Origin: Nyssa sinensis
Lineage: Eukaryota; Streptophyta; Magnoliopsida; Cornales; Nyssaceae
Direction: 5' to 3'
Assembly: GCA_008638375.1 (NCBI GenBank)
Contig: CM018047.1
Coordinates: forward strand, 48,888,679-48,952,678
DNA: 64,000 bases
Part shown: positions 49,665-61,147 of the stretch, in pieces
Position numbering within the stretch: position 1 is the stretch's first letter
How the letters are laid out: every line of letters starts with the position of its first letter
Position numbers and translations under genes: made by a program
The notes under the pieces: generated by a model
Told to the model about the DNA's origin: nothing
What the model saw: the letters and a program-made list of their open reading frames with translations, nothing else
The model's database searches: none

Positions 49665-52175
49665 TAAATTAAATATGCTTAAATAGTCCGATGTCCAAAT
49701 TAAGCAAGTTAATAGTGAATTCTTACTATCTTGGACCTACTGAGTTCAATGGTGAGGTCCCGAAAAATAAAGACCTATAAAAATAACCAAAATGCCTCTG
49801 AGTCAAAGAGTAGTCAAACAGACTTAGATTAAAATAAAAGAATATTGAATTTTAACTATTTTGAGCGTTCCGGACTCAATGGTAAAGTCTAAATTAGTAA
49901 TAGAGATACTTATAATAGCAAGGCATAAAATTTAATGAATAGCATTTATTTTGAAACGAATCCACTGATGTAAAGGGAACTTGACAGGAAAGGGCAACCT
50001 CACTGATACTGATCTAGGAACGCATTATTAGATGTAAGTGGATCACTTTCTCTTCCATATGGTGTTTCCAAGCCAAGTTTATTCATTACTGCCAAATTTG
50101 TACTCTTGAACGTACCTGATGTTATTGTTTTCCACATTGTGATATTGTTCTATCTTGTGGACATTTATTGATTGTGATATCATTGTCATCATGTTGAACC
50201 ATGCCTTGAAAGGCCTACTGTTATGCTTTCCTTGAATGAATGATATTGCATTTTTATACTCTTATGGAATCACTTATGATCATAATATGTTTATGAACAC
50301 GGGATTTGTGCTCAGTCACAATATCTATCCGATGCTATCTGGGTTACTAGGCCTACGGGTCAGTCCGTGAACAGACAAGAGGGGCTAAGAGGAAAGGTAC
50401 AAAGAGGAGGGGTATGCCGGGCCTCGAAAGATCGAGGGTTCTTGCCAAGCCCTGAACAGTGTAAATGCATCTCTTATATGATTGACAGGACTATGATTGA
50501 CAAGACTATGATTGTTAAATGACACGTTTCCTTATAATTTATCTTACACTAAGAGGACATTGTTCATTGATTTGATTGTGATCGATTTATTGTGGCAGTG
50601 CTTTCATGTTGATACATTGTTATTATGAGTTTCATGTTGATGTTATATTCATTACTCCTGATTGTACATTGTGACCCTACTATTCATTGGCCATCATGGC
50701 AACTGTTCTCATTGGCTATCACAGCATCTTACTTCTTATGATTAGCTATCATATTTTTATTCATGGATTCATGTTCTTTAATAATCACCGATACCAGTGT
50801 CAAAAATCTGTTTTACTTACTGAGCTTTGTAGCTCATCCCACCCCACCTCCTCCCATTTTAGGTAATGACGCTGCAAGACCTCAGTAAGAGTCTGAGAGC
50901 GTGAGAGGACATTTTGAGGAATTGTACCAGTCTGTGCTTAGTTCTCCTATGTATTTACCACCCACGAGCGCTGGATTACGTTTGGTTCTTACTTTGATTT
51001 TGTAGAACCTTATCATGTATTATTGTAAGACTTCCGTTGATCATTGTATTAAAAGACTTCCGTTGAATAATGTCATTGAAAAGACTTTCGCTGATCATTG
51101 TTTTAAATTTGTAGTACATTACATATTAGTACTATGATACAAGAATGGAAAAAGTAGGGACGGCTTTAAGGTCGGCCCCACGAGACGAGATCCGCATAAG
51201 ATGGGTTTCAGGTCGTGACACTAATATTCAAATTTAATGGTGATTTTCACTCACCCAGGCATAATTGATAACTCTTCAAAATTTGATTGGTTTGTCACCT
51301 TTGGGCATCCATTCCAATCTCACTGTAATTCTATCAATTATTCTAATTAATTTAATGATCACTTGAAAGTTGGTGCACCTTTGGGTCAAACCATAATAAT
51401 CAAATAATCATTCCATAATAATTTTGCAAAGTCATAATTTAATTCAATATTTACAATTTTTTTCAGCAAAATCACTTTGGTAATAACGTGCTAAAGATAA
51501 TATAAATATTGATTGATAAATGACTAAGCAAAAATAAATAAATAAAAAAATAAAATACAATAACCTTTTAATTTGTTTTAATTATATGCAAAATCCAGCT
51601 CATAACAGTTCAACTCATACATGCATAAATACAATTATTAACCCAATACAAGTGAACTCATAACATAGCCACCATTATTAATTTAAAATTTTGTGATCAT
51701 CTCACAAACCATAAACAACCTAAATTAATATCCCAGCAAGCACACAAACTAAGATTTCCTAAACCTTCGTCCCATCATTAAAGCCAAAATATCTTAAAAA
51801 AAATATTATAGGCAAAGACGGGCAATAACAGGTCTAGGTTGAATAAAATATTACCTAATAATATTTTGCAAGATAGAAACAACATTTAAAAATTATGCAC
51901 GAAGAGCGATAGAAATCAGGAAAGTAGTTGACAAATAGTTTTCAAATTCAATCATTCTTCCCGCATATAATATCTTTTTGCACAGACAACGTCCATAAAA
52001 AAATTGCAGTACATGTTGTAGCATGCTTTGACGATTTCTTGGTGAATTTTTCTTTTTTTTTTTCTTTCCTTCCGGCTTTTCATGAAAGAAAACGGAATCA
52101 TGAAAAATATTAATGAAATCGATCTATATATTAAAAGGAGAATCATGATAGTTTCAACTAAGCTCTGATACCACA

Positions 52176-52598
52176 TGTAAAATAAATTTAATTTATAGAA
52201 ATAATAATTTTTAATTATTATGAAAATTACATGATCATTTTTTTATGCAAAAACAAATAAATGAATAAATAACATACCGGAATTTGTCATAATGAAATCA
52301 CCTTCTTGAAGAATGCCTGTAGAAATTATTTCTCTAGCTTAACCCCTTTTCTTTTCTACGCCAAAATCTTATGGAAAAATTTGGTTAAAATTATATGGGT
52401 AAAGAGAGGACAATTCCTACTTAAAATCAAACTCTTATCCTACTCCCCATAAAAGTAAGTAAATAAGAAAACCACTTCTCCTATTATCTCTCACTAATTA
52501 AGTAACTATGTGTATCTCTTCCAAAGTCAATAACCACCTAATTTCATTAAGTCCAAATAATGTCCATATTACCCTTTCATGTGGAACATATTCTAACA
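52176..52598 (-). repeat. 5-prime LTR of copia copy 2
   Basis: 423 bp, TG...CA. It differs from 32217-32638 by many substitutions, so this insertion is clearly older than the Tekay-like one nested inside it. Confidence 0.92.
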
Positions 52599-52603
52599 AG
52601 CCC

Positions 52604-52930
52604 AACATCAAAGACAATAGTCCGTCATTTACTCATTCTCATTAACTTGACAAAATGTAAAATAAATAAATAAATTAGTTTATACAAGTTAATATCTAGT
52701 TACCAAATCATGATATTAGAAAAAATAACACATACCACGTCACTAATTTTGTAGTGGACCTTGTTACTCAAAAAGAAGTGTAAAACCATGATGTTGGACA
52801 ACTAAGAATGATAGAGAAGTTTTTACCAAGTAAAAGGCATAATAATAGGCATCGGCTGCAAGCCATATGTGTGTACTGATCTATGGAATGAGGAAACGCT
52901 TCTGCAAATTGAGTTATATTCCTATTGGAT
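52604..52930. other. CACTA interior between copia copy 2 and the TSR2 fragment
   Basis: There is no coding sequence I can recognise. It is presumably 3-prime flank of the captured gene or CACTA filler. Confidence 0.5.
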
Positions 52931-52941
52931 TCTTTTGTTGT

Positions 52942-54452
52942 CTAATGATTTCCTTGCAAGTATTCTTCATGCATTGTCATCAACTGCTCTGCAACCTGCT
53001 CAAAATCACTCATTAAGTATCAAAAAGCAACACCTAAGACTCTTAACATGCAACTACTTTATTTAACAGCAGCAACATGTAAACAGTTCTTATAAAACAT
53101 GATTCGACAACAAAGATGATGAAGGGAAAATAGAAATATTGGAATTGATGAGCTAGGGAAGGACCAAAAAAAAACCCAGAAAAAAAAAGAAAATGAGAAA
53201 AAGATGAACAGGGAAACAGAAAAACCATTTTTGCTTTTCCTATCAATTCTACTTATTATAAGAAAAGCTTGGATGTTGCTATTGATGGCATTCCCTTTTG
53301 CCTCTGAGAAAAGTTATTAGTATTCTATTTCTACCATCTAATTATAACAAGCGCCTGTTCTGCCTCATTTTTAATCCTACAAACTGGGTTAAACAATTAT
53401 TCCTCCAGGAGAGGAATGAAGATCTTTGCAAAATATCATTACATGATTCATAGGATCAATAAATTCTATTACATTGCACAATTAGATATGCATAACAAGA
53501 ATTAGCAGTAATAACTAAAATTAAATGAGTCATTTTCCATAAAATATTAAGCTTTAATTTTAGCTGAACTAGTTTAATCAAGCTACACTAAAGAAGTCAG
53601 ATATTACACTTTATGAACTTACCTTATCAAAGATACGAAAAGTTAACATGGTGCAAGTAAAGGTTACATTTTGTGAGGTGAAAACCAAGATTTAGCATCG
53701 ATATAGAGGATAACTGAACAAAGTAGAAATTTCTTGCATATATCAGATTGATTTAATCTGAACAAAGAAGACACAATAAATAGTATTTTCAGAAGGAAAA
53801 CATACTTCCTCAGTGCTTCCATCCTCAATCTCTGTGTTGAGAGTAAGTAGTAAGCTCTCATGCAGCAAATTCTCAAATCTTCAACACAATGTGGTGCTAT
53901 AAATCAAACAAAAAGAAACCGTAGCACGTCAATTATATTATTCATGACTCAATTTCTATGACTCCCCATTTTGAGATTAACACAATCATGATGATCATTT
54001 ATTGTTTCGAAATGAAAACGGAAAAGTGATTAGTCATCCAACAAGAAGCCATGATGAAGATCATGATGTAACATTTCTAAACTCAATTTCAATTTAAAAT
54101 GATTCTTCTTGTAAGTTATGAGTTTCCAATCAATATAACATCATTCTGTTTGTTGAGTGTTCTGGTTCTGAATAATATTTTAACAATTTGGTGGTTCTTG
54201 AACGGAGGTGCCAGGGTAGCAAGAAGATGAAGGGACCTTACCTTTGGATTGAGAAAACCAAGAGAGGATATCTGCGGCAAGTTGCTCGAATTTCTTAAGC
54301 GAATCGCGACCGCCCCACTCATATTTGACGGCCATTTGTAGGCCAGTCCATCGAGATAGGAGCACCGAAATTCCCTCTTGCAGACGAGAGACGATCTCAG
54401 GCTTCAGGCAACGAGAGGGTGTTACGACGCCGTTTCTATTGATGGATTCCAT
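52942..54452 (-). pseudogene. TSR2: Captured fragment of a TSR2 pre-rRNA-processing gene
   Basis: Three exons on the minus strand: 54452-54242, 53896-53806 and 52995-52942, joined by GT-AG introns in consistent phase (1, then 0). Exon 1 encodes a TSR2 N-terminus: RLQEGISVLLSRWTGLQMAV, then YEWGGRDSLKKFEQLAADIL and SWFSQSK. Exon 2 encodes CVEDL, then NLLHESLLLTLNTEIEDGS one base out of frame: it is 91 bases long where the phases need 92, with a base missing at about 53874. Exon 3 encodes VAEQLMTMHEEYLQGN and then hits TAG at 52942-52944, before the acidic C-terminal part normal for the family. Family knowledge: TSR2 binds ribosomal protein eS26 and acts in small-subunit maturation. The fragment lies wholly inside the CACTA element and keeps its introns, so it was captured as DNA. 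It is not expected to make a working TSR2. Confidence 0.8.
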
Positions 54453-54949
54453 TTATGAAATAAAAAGCTTCCCTCTTAGACCCCTGTCTTGGCCTTCGGT
54501 TCTTCTCTGTCTGTAAGATACCTAACACCAACTAAGAAATAAGAACACATACAAACAAAGAAGGAGAAACAATGAGATGAAAGAGATATAGATGAAGTTA
54601 TTTATAGGTTTATTCTCTACATTCCAACTCTGCAAACGGTGTGATCGATTACTTTGAAACCCTAGCAATGGAAGTTGGCGTTGATGAGAGGGGCGCAGCC
54701 GACTTTAGGGATCTATGTTAATGTTAGGGTATTGTCTTTTGATGTGTGGAGAGAAGTTTACGTTAAAAACCCAGGAGGCCGGGAAACCTTCATGACTTTT
54801 AGTTTCTTTTACAAATTATAGTAAAAAATAATTAAATATTTAGCTGCAATTAAAATAACCTACCACAAATTAGTTTAAACTAATGTGGGAGGAAAGTTTT
54901 ATTTTACCAAATATAAAATTGGCAACTTTTTAAGAAATAAAAAAGTGTG

Positions 54950-55278
54950 GCGTTTATTAAACCGTCGTTGATTGAAGGCATTCTAATAAAAACTGCAACT
55001 AATTAGCGGCATTTCAGAACAACCGCCGTTAATTAACAGCATTTAGAAAAAACCGCCGCTAATTAGTGTCGGTTAATTAAAAGAGTCATTTTTTATTAAT
55101 TAAAACGACATTATTTTTATAACTTAAATGGCGTTTAAAGGAACTGCCATTTATGTAGTGGCGTTTTTAAGAAAATGTCTTAAATGTGTGACATTTTATG
55201 TGAAATGTCACTAATTTAAGACAATTTTTTAAAATCGCTGCAAAATTTTCGTCGCTAAAGCCCTATTTTGTTGTAGTG
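54950..55278. repeat. CACTA right subterminal repeat zone
   Basis: Motifs AACCGCCGTTAATT, AACCGCCGCTAATT, GTGGCGTTTTTAAG and GTCGCTAAAGCCC, ending in the CACTA terminus at 55278. Confidence 0.75.
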
Positions 55279-55281
55279 GGT

Positions 55282-56098
55282 CATGATACTAGAGCAATTT
55301 TAAGTTAGAGAGACTAAGTAGTACAATTACAAGTTCAAAATAGTGCTTGATTTCGATTCAGCAAAACCAGCTACCGTGATTGTTTATGAAATAATATAAA
55401 ACTATAATGTTGTTGTAAAAAATCAATGATGGTTACTTAAAGCAACAACAACTACAACAACCAGAATACCTGATATAATTTTGCATGTCTATGAGCATTA
55501 TATTGAACACAGAAGCAAAATTGATAAAAATTTGAACAAATGAAGTTTTAGAGTTCAAATAAAAATGTTACTGCGTGCTTGGCTGCTGCTTTAAGGAGTC
55601 CAGCAGTGTCAGAGAGACTTGAGCAAGTGAAAGAATGAAGAGAACTCATTATTGGTGTTGCATAAACCAAAAAGTTCTTGCGAGTTACCCGCAAATACAG
55701 GTTTAGGCTTGAGAACTCAGCAATTGCAACTGCAACTAATGCCATCCTCTCTCTCAGCCTCACCTTTTCACCCCCAATTATTCCTCTTCCCTGCCATGTC
55801 TGAATTGAACTCTCAACCCTTCTAATACATAGGTTCTTTTCGTTCTCTCAGTTTAAATTCTTTCAAGTCTATGCAGTCTCGCTAAACCTTTTTTTGCTTC
55901 GTAGATTGACACTATGCTTGCTTTTTTTTTTTTGAAGCGACCATTTTTCTTTAACTCTATTGACAAGGCTAGTAAGTCTTGGAGAAGACAGGCGGTGGAT
56001 GATTTAGCCGCCAACAATGGTGGGGGAGTTGTCCATGCCCTATCGGAGAAATCGAAGATTTTGTTCATCGGCCCTGGCGTTGAATTCCTAATTGGGTT
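55282..56098. other. Spacer between the two CACTA elements
   Basis: About 820 bp. Open frames on both strands at 55548-55763 and 55853-56174 match nothing I recognise. The 55950-56098 part is GC-richer and could be an exon remnant of a host gene interrupted by the second CACTA insertion, but no family is evident. Confidence 0.45.
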
Positions 56099-56405
56099 CA
56101 CTACAAAAAAACCACTTTTTAGCGACGCACATATTAGCGACGCACGCTTGTGCGTCGCTAAAAGTGCTTTTTAGCGACGCACAAACAGGCGTCGCTAGTA
56201 ATAAGGAAAAAAATAAAAAAAAAATTCACTTCCCGCGTTAAAAAAAGGCGCGAAACTATTAGCGACGCACAATTTTCCATTAGCGACGTGCGTCGCTAAT
56301 AGTTCGTTAGCTTTAGCGACGCCTTCTGAGCGTCGCAAATAGTAGGGTAGACAATTAGCGACGTGCGGTTGGGTTATTAGCGACGCACTTTGAGCGTCGC
56401 TAATA
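56099..56405. repeat. CACTA subterminal repeat array (TTAGCGACG)
   Basis: About a dozen copies of TTAGCGACG(C/T) or its reverse complement CGTCGCTAA within 300 bp, many as inverted pairs. Such repeats are the binding sites of the element-encoded TNPA-type protein in En/Spm relatives. Confidence 0.9.
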
Positions 56406-57302
56406 ATTCCTTATATTTTTTTTAATTTTTTTTATTATTTAATGATATTTTTTTAAAACAAATAAATTTGACAAAAACAAATAAAAATAAATTATGTTGT
56501 ATTATTATTATCTCTAACAACATTAGGCCAACATTAGGCGTATAAGCAATGTTATGAAACCCAGACTAGACTGGACGGTTGAACCGGTTGAACCGTCGAC
56601 CGATTCACAAAACGGTCCAGTTGAACCCATAAACCCATTCCAAACTCAAAACCGTTCTAAAAATGGGAAACCGGTAAAACCGGGCGGTCCGACTAGTGAT
56701 CCGTTCGACCCGGCACTGGGTCGTCACCGATTCTGAACGGTTTTTCTCTATGCATAAAAAACCTCATTTCAGTCAAGTTGTTCCAGCCTTCCAGAACTCT
56801 CAACTCTCAAGTCTCAAGTCGATCGCAACTCGCAAGTCCCACGGCGCAACCCTGTCCTTCCTTAGTCAGTTCCTCCTTCCTCGATCGACTAAAGTCTGAA
56901 TCTAGTAGGCTCGCAGCCCAGTCCTCGTCATCGATCAATTGCAGTAGCAGCCCCAGTCCTCGTCTTCGATCGATCGATCGCACTCGCAGCCCCAGTCGTC
57001 TTTGACTATTACAACACATCATTGACATCAGATTAGTAAAAAGGATAATTTGAAAACTTCACTATAATTCTATGCATTAACTTTTCAAACGAAACTTTTA
57101 TTTTGGAACATGAAAAAATAAAATAAGAGAATCTTAAATTAGGATAGAGGGAGTACACAATAGCTCTATGTTTATGCATATTAAGATTTAACACGTGACA
57201 TAAATATTATTACCATTTAAGATTAAGTTTCGAGTATTAATTTACCTATTAACTCCCATTCCTTTGTTACTACATTATTTAGAGAGTTGAAACTTAATCT
57301 TA

Positions 57303-57533
57303 CGTTATGTTTGGTATAATGAAATTGACATTTCAAGAATGCTCATTTTAATTTTTTTTTATTTATTCTGTTTGTTTGGTATGAATGAGAATGCCTATTC
57401 GATAGAATAGACATTCTATTGAAAGGCATTCCAAGCATTCTTTAGCATAAATAAGTAATTTTTCTTTCATTCATTATTATTTTTATTTTATTTAATAAAA
57501 TGACTATTTCATTTATACGTATCAAACATAACA
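57303..57533. mobile_element. Tourist-like MITE nested in the CACTA element
   Basis: The left end CGTTATGTTTGGTAT and the reverse complement of the right end TGTTATGTTTGATAC pair, with further AATGAAAT and CATT matches inward. TTA flanks both sides (57300-57302 and 57534-57536), as in PIF/Harbinger MITEs. 231 bp, no coding capacity. Confidence 0.55.
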
Positions 57534-57599
57534 TTAAAATCTATTTGGGAGAGTTTCAAATTGTAGAGTAATTTTAAAGAGTTGATTATTAAAGAATGA

Positions 57600-57895
57600 A
57601 TTATGAAAAGTAATATTAAAAATAAAATATCATTATATTAAAAAAAATATTACAGTAATTAAAAGTAATATTAAAAATAAAATAACATTACATTAAAAAA
57701 ATATTACATTAATTAAAAGTAACATTGAAAAAAAAATAACATTGTATTGAAAAAAAAAACATCACATTAATTAAAAAAAATTTGAAAATAAAATAATATT
57801 ACATTGAAAAAAATAAACATTACATTAATAAAAAATAACATTGAAAATAAAAATAACATTGCATTAAAAAAAAAAAAAACATTACATCAAATTAA
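57600..57895. repeat. AT-rich tandem repeat array, unit about 55-60 bp
   Basis: Units such as AAAAGTAATATTAAAAATAA followed by AACATTACATTAAAAAAATA recur about five times with drift. Confidence 0.75.
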
Positions 57896-60800
57896 TCTTG
57901 ACCGTAGATCTCTTCCAATTGGATGGACTATCTCTATACAACACTAATGAGAAACCCTCTTCGGCATTGCTCATGCTCATTCTTCAAAGCATTGCTCCTT
58001 CCCTCTCGATCTGCGTTGCTCCTTCCCTCTCCTTCTGCGCGTGTTCCTGAGCTTCGTCCGTTGTTTTCTTCGATCATCGGAGACGAGACCGCAAGCGACA
58101 ATAGGTGAGTATTGGTTTTTTTTTTTTTTTTGATTTTCTGAAATTTTACATGAAATACTTTTTTGTTTTTGAATTTCTGTATTTTCTTTTTCAAGCAGAT
58201 CTGTTTGTTTTCTTCCCTCTGATCTACGGTTTCTTCATCTTCTTCGTCAATCTTCAGTGGTTTTGAAGCTGGTTCTCTAGATCTACGATTTCCAGGTTAG
58301 ATTTTTTTGTTTTTTTTTTTTTTGTGGGTCATGGATGATGGATCCTCAGAACTATGGGGAGATTTTTTTTTTTTTTTTGCCGCACGATCTGGGTTCAATT
58401 GCTGAGAAAGGGAAAGGGAAATAGTTTTAGATTTTTTTTTTTGCCGCACGATCCTCAGAACTTTTAGATTTTTATGTTTTTTTTTTTTTTTTGCCGCATA
58501 AATTATATAACTGTCAAATATGTAGAGCTTGTAAAGAATGGAAAGGGAAATACTTACAATTGGCTGAGAACCAGTGGTCTGGCCAGTTGGTGAATACATT
58601 TCTTGGCCTCCATAGTAGATTGATGAGCTAAAATAGCATGGTTCTGTTGTTCCATTCTGATAAATTGAATGCCTGTCCTTACAGGCTATGCCACTGCCTT
58701 CACCCTTGCTTCTTTGACTAGTATTATCTAAAAGACATGCAAATTGAGGTCATAAAATGTTTTAAATTTTGCAGAGGAATTAGACAATATACCCAACCAT
58801 CCCATCGATTCTCTTCTTCACAGATTTGGGACTAACTACACATTTGACATAATAAATAAAAATAAATACAACCCCATATAAGACATACTAAAACTCATTA
58901 ACTGTCCATAATGAAAGGCAAATTCATGTATACAATCATTGAAACATACAGTAAATCTTAACAATCTAAGCTAACCCATTAAAACCGTCTCCAATGACAA
59001 TGCCATCTTAACTTGTCAAAGCCAAAAAAAAAATGGCGTAATGTTTTTTTTTTCCCCAAAGCTTTGCTATGTGGGAGAAGTTATTTCATGATCCTGTCAC
59101 ATGTGTGTGATGACTAAGGTTTACGGTTGGGCTTAATCGTGTTTGGATCAAAATCAGGTCAGACACAATTAAAAAATATATTAATTATTAACTAATATAA
59201 TTATTAACTTTAACCATGAATATAAAAGTATAAGTATTAATATAAAAATAATAAAGATATAATAATTTAAAAATAAAATATACTTTTTTATTGAATTCAT
59301 CTTTATCAATTTAATAATAAATTTAATGAGATCATATAGATTACAACACAAATCATAATAAAATCCATCCCTAGTGATGACATCTGAAATCCACAGTAAG
59401 TTCCACGTGGATCCTACAAAATATTAAAATCATAAAAACTGTCATACCATGTGACAATTTCATCGAATAATGCCTTGCTATATGGGTCGCTAAAAAAATG
59501 ACAACGCTTATCCCCTTGGCATTAGAGCATTTTTGATACTAAATAAACGAAATTTCATTTATGTCAAATTTATATTTTGACATTATTATAGTACAAAAAT
59601 GAGAAAACAATTGGAAAAGTTGTGATAGTGATTTTATGAGATAGCTATGAGAAGTGAAAGGAAGGAAGTTTCTTTTCTACCATAATAGATTATTAAATAT
59701 TTGTAATTTCTATTGATTGTAGTTGCGTAAAGAAGAAAAATGGTTTTCTTTTGTTTCAAAAAAATATCGTTTCAGTTTTCTGTGCATTCACTGCAAAGCA
59801 GGATAATTAGCTGTGGTTCTTTTGATTTTTCAATCCTTCCTCTCTCGTTTGGTTTATAGATTTAGCTAGGGGGGGAAAAAAGTTAAGGAAAAATGGGAGA
59901 AAAACCGATGTCTTTTATATTTTCTCTCCATCTTATATAAAATTCATTTTTTTTTTTATAAAATAGTCAAACTTAGGAGAAATGAATGTGAAATGACATA
60001 AAAGATTATAAAGTTCTCTCTTACTTCCCCTCTTATATTACTTTTCTTCCCTATTTTCTTTAATTACCAAGGAAAAAAAATTGTACATTTTCTTTTCCTT
60101 TCCCTCACTTTTTATGTTTGAAACTGACTGGACATGACTAGGCTCTCGAGGAATTAAATGAGTTATTAGGTTAGAAGATCATTCACAAGAAATTATTATT
60201 CTTACTTTGTCTCATTTCATGGATATATATATATATATATATTGACAAGGATAATATTATTCATTTGAAATAGCTTATTTATTGTTTGGATAAGAGAGTC
60301 GGATAAGATATTTTTTTTTTATATTTTATATTTTGTGTCTTCAATTAGTTTGGAATATATATTTTTGAATCATTTATATTCTATTCGTATATGATATACT
60401 TTACATTTTATTGTAAAGTAATAAGAGTTCTTGAGTCCTATAGATTGAGAGATCAACTAGATACACCTGACCTATTAAGTCAGTTAGTGGTTTTAGGTAG
60501 CAATTGATTTGCTTTTGTTGGTTAAGTTGTTGTTAATAGATAAAAATTGAAAGCTAGGTGCTTTTACTTGTTATCAACCAAGATCAATATGTTTTCTATT
60601 GGCATTTTCAATGCTATTGTTAATGGTTTTGTAAAGCAAAACTCTGTCTGACAATCAGAGTTTGCACTTACACTAATGAATTTTTTAATTGCATTCATGT
60701 AAGCCTAGCCCCATTCGGGAGTCATTTTCATCACATGTGAATTTTGTTGCGAAATTTATTCGCGATTGGGCTCGTGTGTATGAAAATCGATTCTTGAATT

Positions 60801-61147
60801 GTCCAGAGAGGATAGTTCGAGAATGCATAAATCTGCACTGCAATCAATAGCGCATATGCTTGAATATTTCACTATGATAAAATTTCAGCACGGTCTCCTA
60901 TTGTTCTCTGGGTATATATTTAAGCGTGTTAACGTCTATCTCGTATACTTGGAGAACCCTGGGGAAATGCTGCCGGAATTTTGTCCGAGTGGAATCAAGC
61001 ATTTGATTGCTGCTGATTGCATTGTAGATTGTGCATTCACGAATGGGATAGGACCACCTTACCCTTTAGAGAGAAGTTGGAGGTGATATGATTCATGTTT
61101 CATATTTATAACGAGTATCATTTTTGACTTGTATTAGGTAGACGAAA

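Larger units (their letters stand above)
36855..51220 (+). mobile_element. Solo LTR of a gypsy-type element, split by a later insertion
   Basis: Begins TGTAATATCCCGACTCAGGA and ends GGTTTCAGGTCGTGACA, flanked by the perfect 5-bp duplication CTAAT (36850-36854 and 51221-51225), inside the copia element. Subtracting the Tekay-like element and its duplication leaves 3,398 bp (36855-38701 plus 49670-51220), with no gag-pol, no primer-binding site and no internal LTR pair. This fits a single long LTR left by LTR-LTR recombination. The CGTGACA 3-prime end is shared with the nested element's LTRs, suggesting a related long-LTR lineage. Opposite orientation to the nested element. Confidence 0.85.
32217..52598 (-). 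mobile_element. Ty1/copia LTR retrotransposon (copy 2), host of nested insertions
   Basis: LTRs lie at 32217-32638 and 52176-52598, with the perfect 5-bp duplication AGCCC at 32212-32216 and 52599-52603. The minus-strand primer-binding site at 52161-52173 reads TGGTATCAGAGCT, exactly complementary to initiator-Met tRNA. Internal copia sequence runs 32639-36854 and resumes at 51226 after the solo LTR insertion; the join matches copy 1 at about 16385. Without the insertion the element is about 6.0 kb. The coding region is broken by stops and a deletion, so it is dead. It is inserted inside the CACTA element. Confidence 0.93.
31231..55278. mobile_element. Non-autonomous CACTA element carrying a captured gene fragment
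   Basis: The left end is CAATACAAGAAAATAGGCCT and the reverse complement of the right end is CACTACAACAAAATAGGGCT; the first matches the CACTA consensus apart from a C-to-A change at base 3. The 3-bp duplication GGT flanks both sides (31228-31230 and 55279-55281), as expected for CACTA. Both subterminal zones (31260-31790 and 54950-55260) are packed with the same short motif in both orientations (ACCGCCGCTAA / TGTGGCGTTT). Removing the copia element at 32217-52598 and its duplication leaves about 3.66 kb with no transposase but with TSR2 exons (52942-54452). It must be moved by a transposase from elsewhere. Confidence 0.78.
56406..61147 (+). other. CACTA interior upstream of the transposase
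   Basis: No firm coding sequence. 56540-57010 has gene-like base composition (GAACCGGTTGAACCG-type low-complexity repeats, then a CAAGTCTCAAGTCGATCGCA region). 57930-58105 looks like a transcribed leader ending in AATAG|GTGAGTATT, a good splice donor. 58290-58500 holds repeated T-runs with GCCGCACGATC. The open frame at 60799-61086 has no ATG at its start and matches nothing I know. A TNPA-type second gene was not found here and may lie beyond the window. Confidence 0.5.

Noticed and set aside
36855..51220. A large non-coding LARD-type retrotransposon instead of a solo LTR
   Set aside because: A LARD needs its own LTR pair and a primer-binding site; none is visible once the nested element is removed.
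56099..56405. CRISPR-like array of short repeats
   Set aside because: The repeats are 9-10 bases, in both orientations and irregularly spaced, next to a CACTA terminus in a plant genome.
56554..57028. Pro-, Ser- and Arg-rich open frames in the CACTA leader
   Set aside because: Low-complexity repeats with no conserved domain, and frames open on both strands.
60799..61086. 95-codon open frame before the transposase
   Set aside because: It starts with TTG, has no recognised domain, and no splice link to the transposase could be shown.
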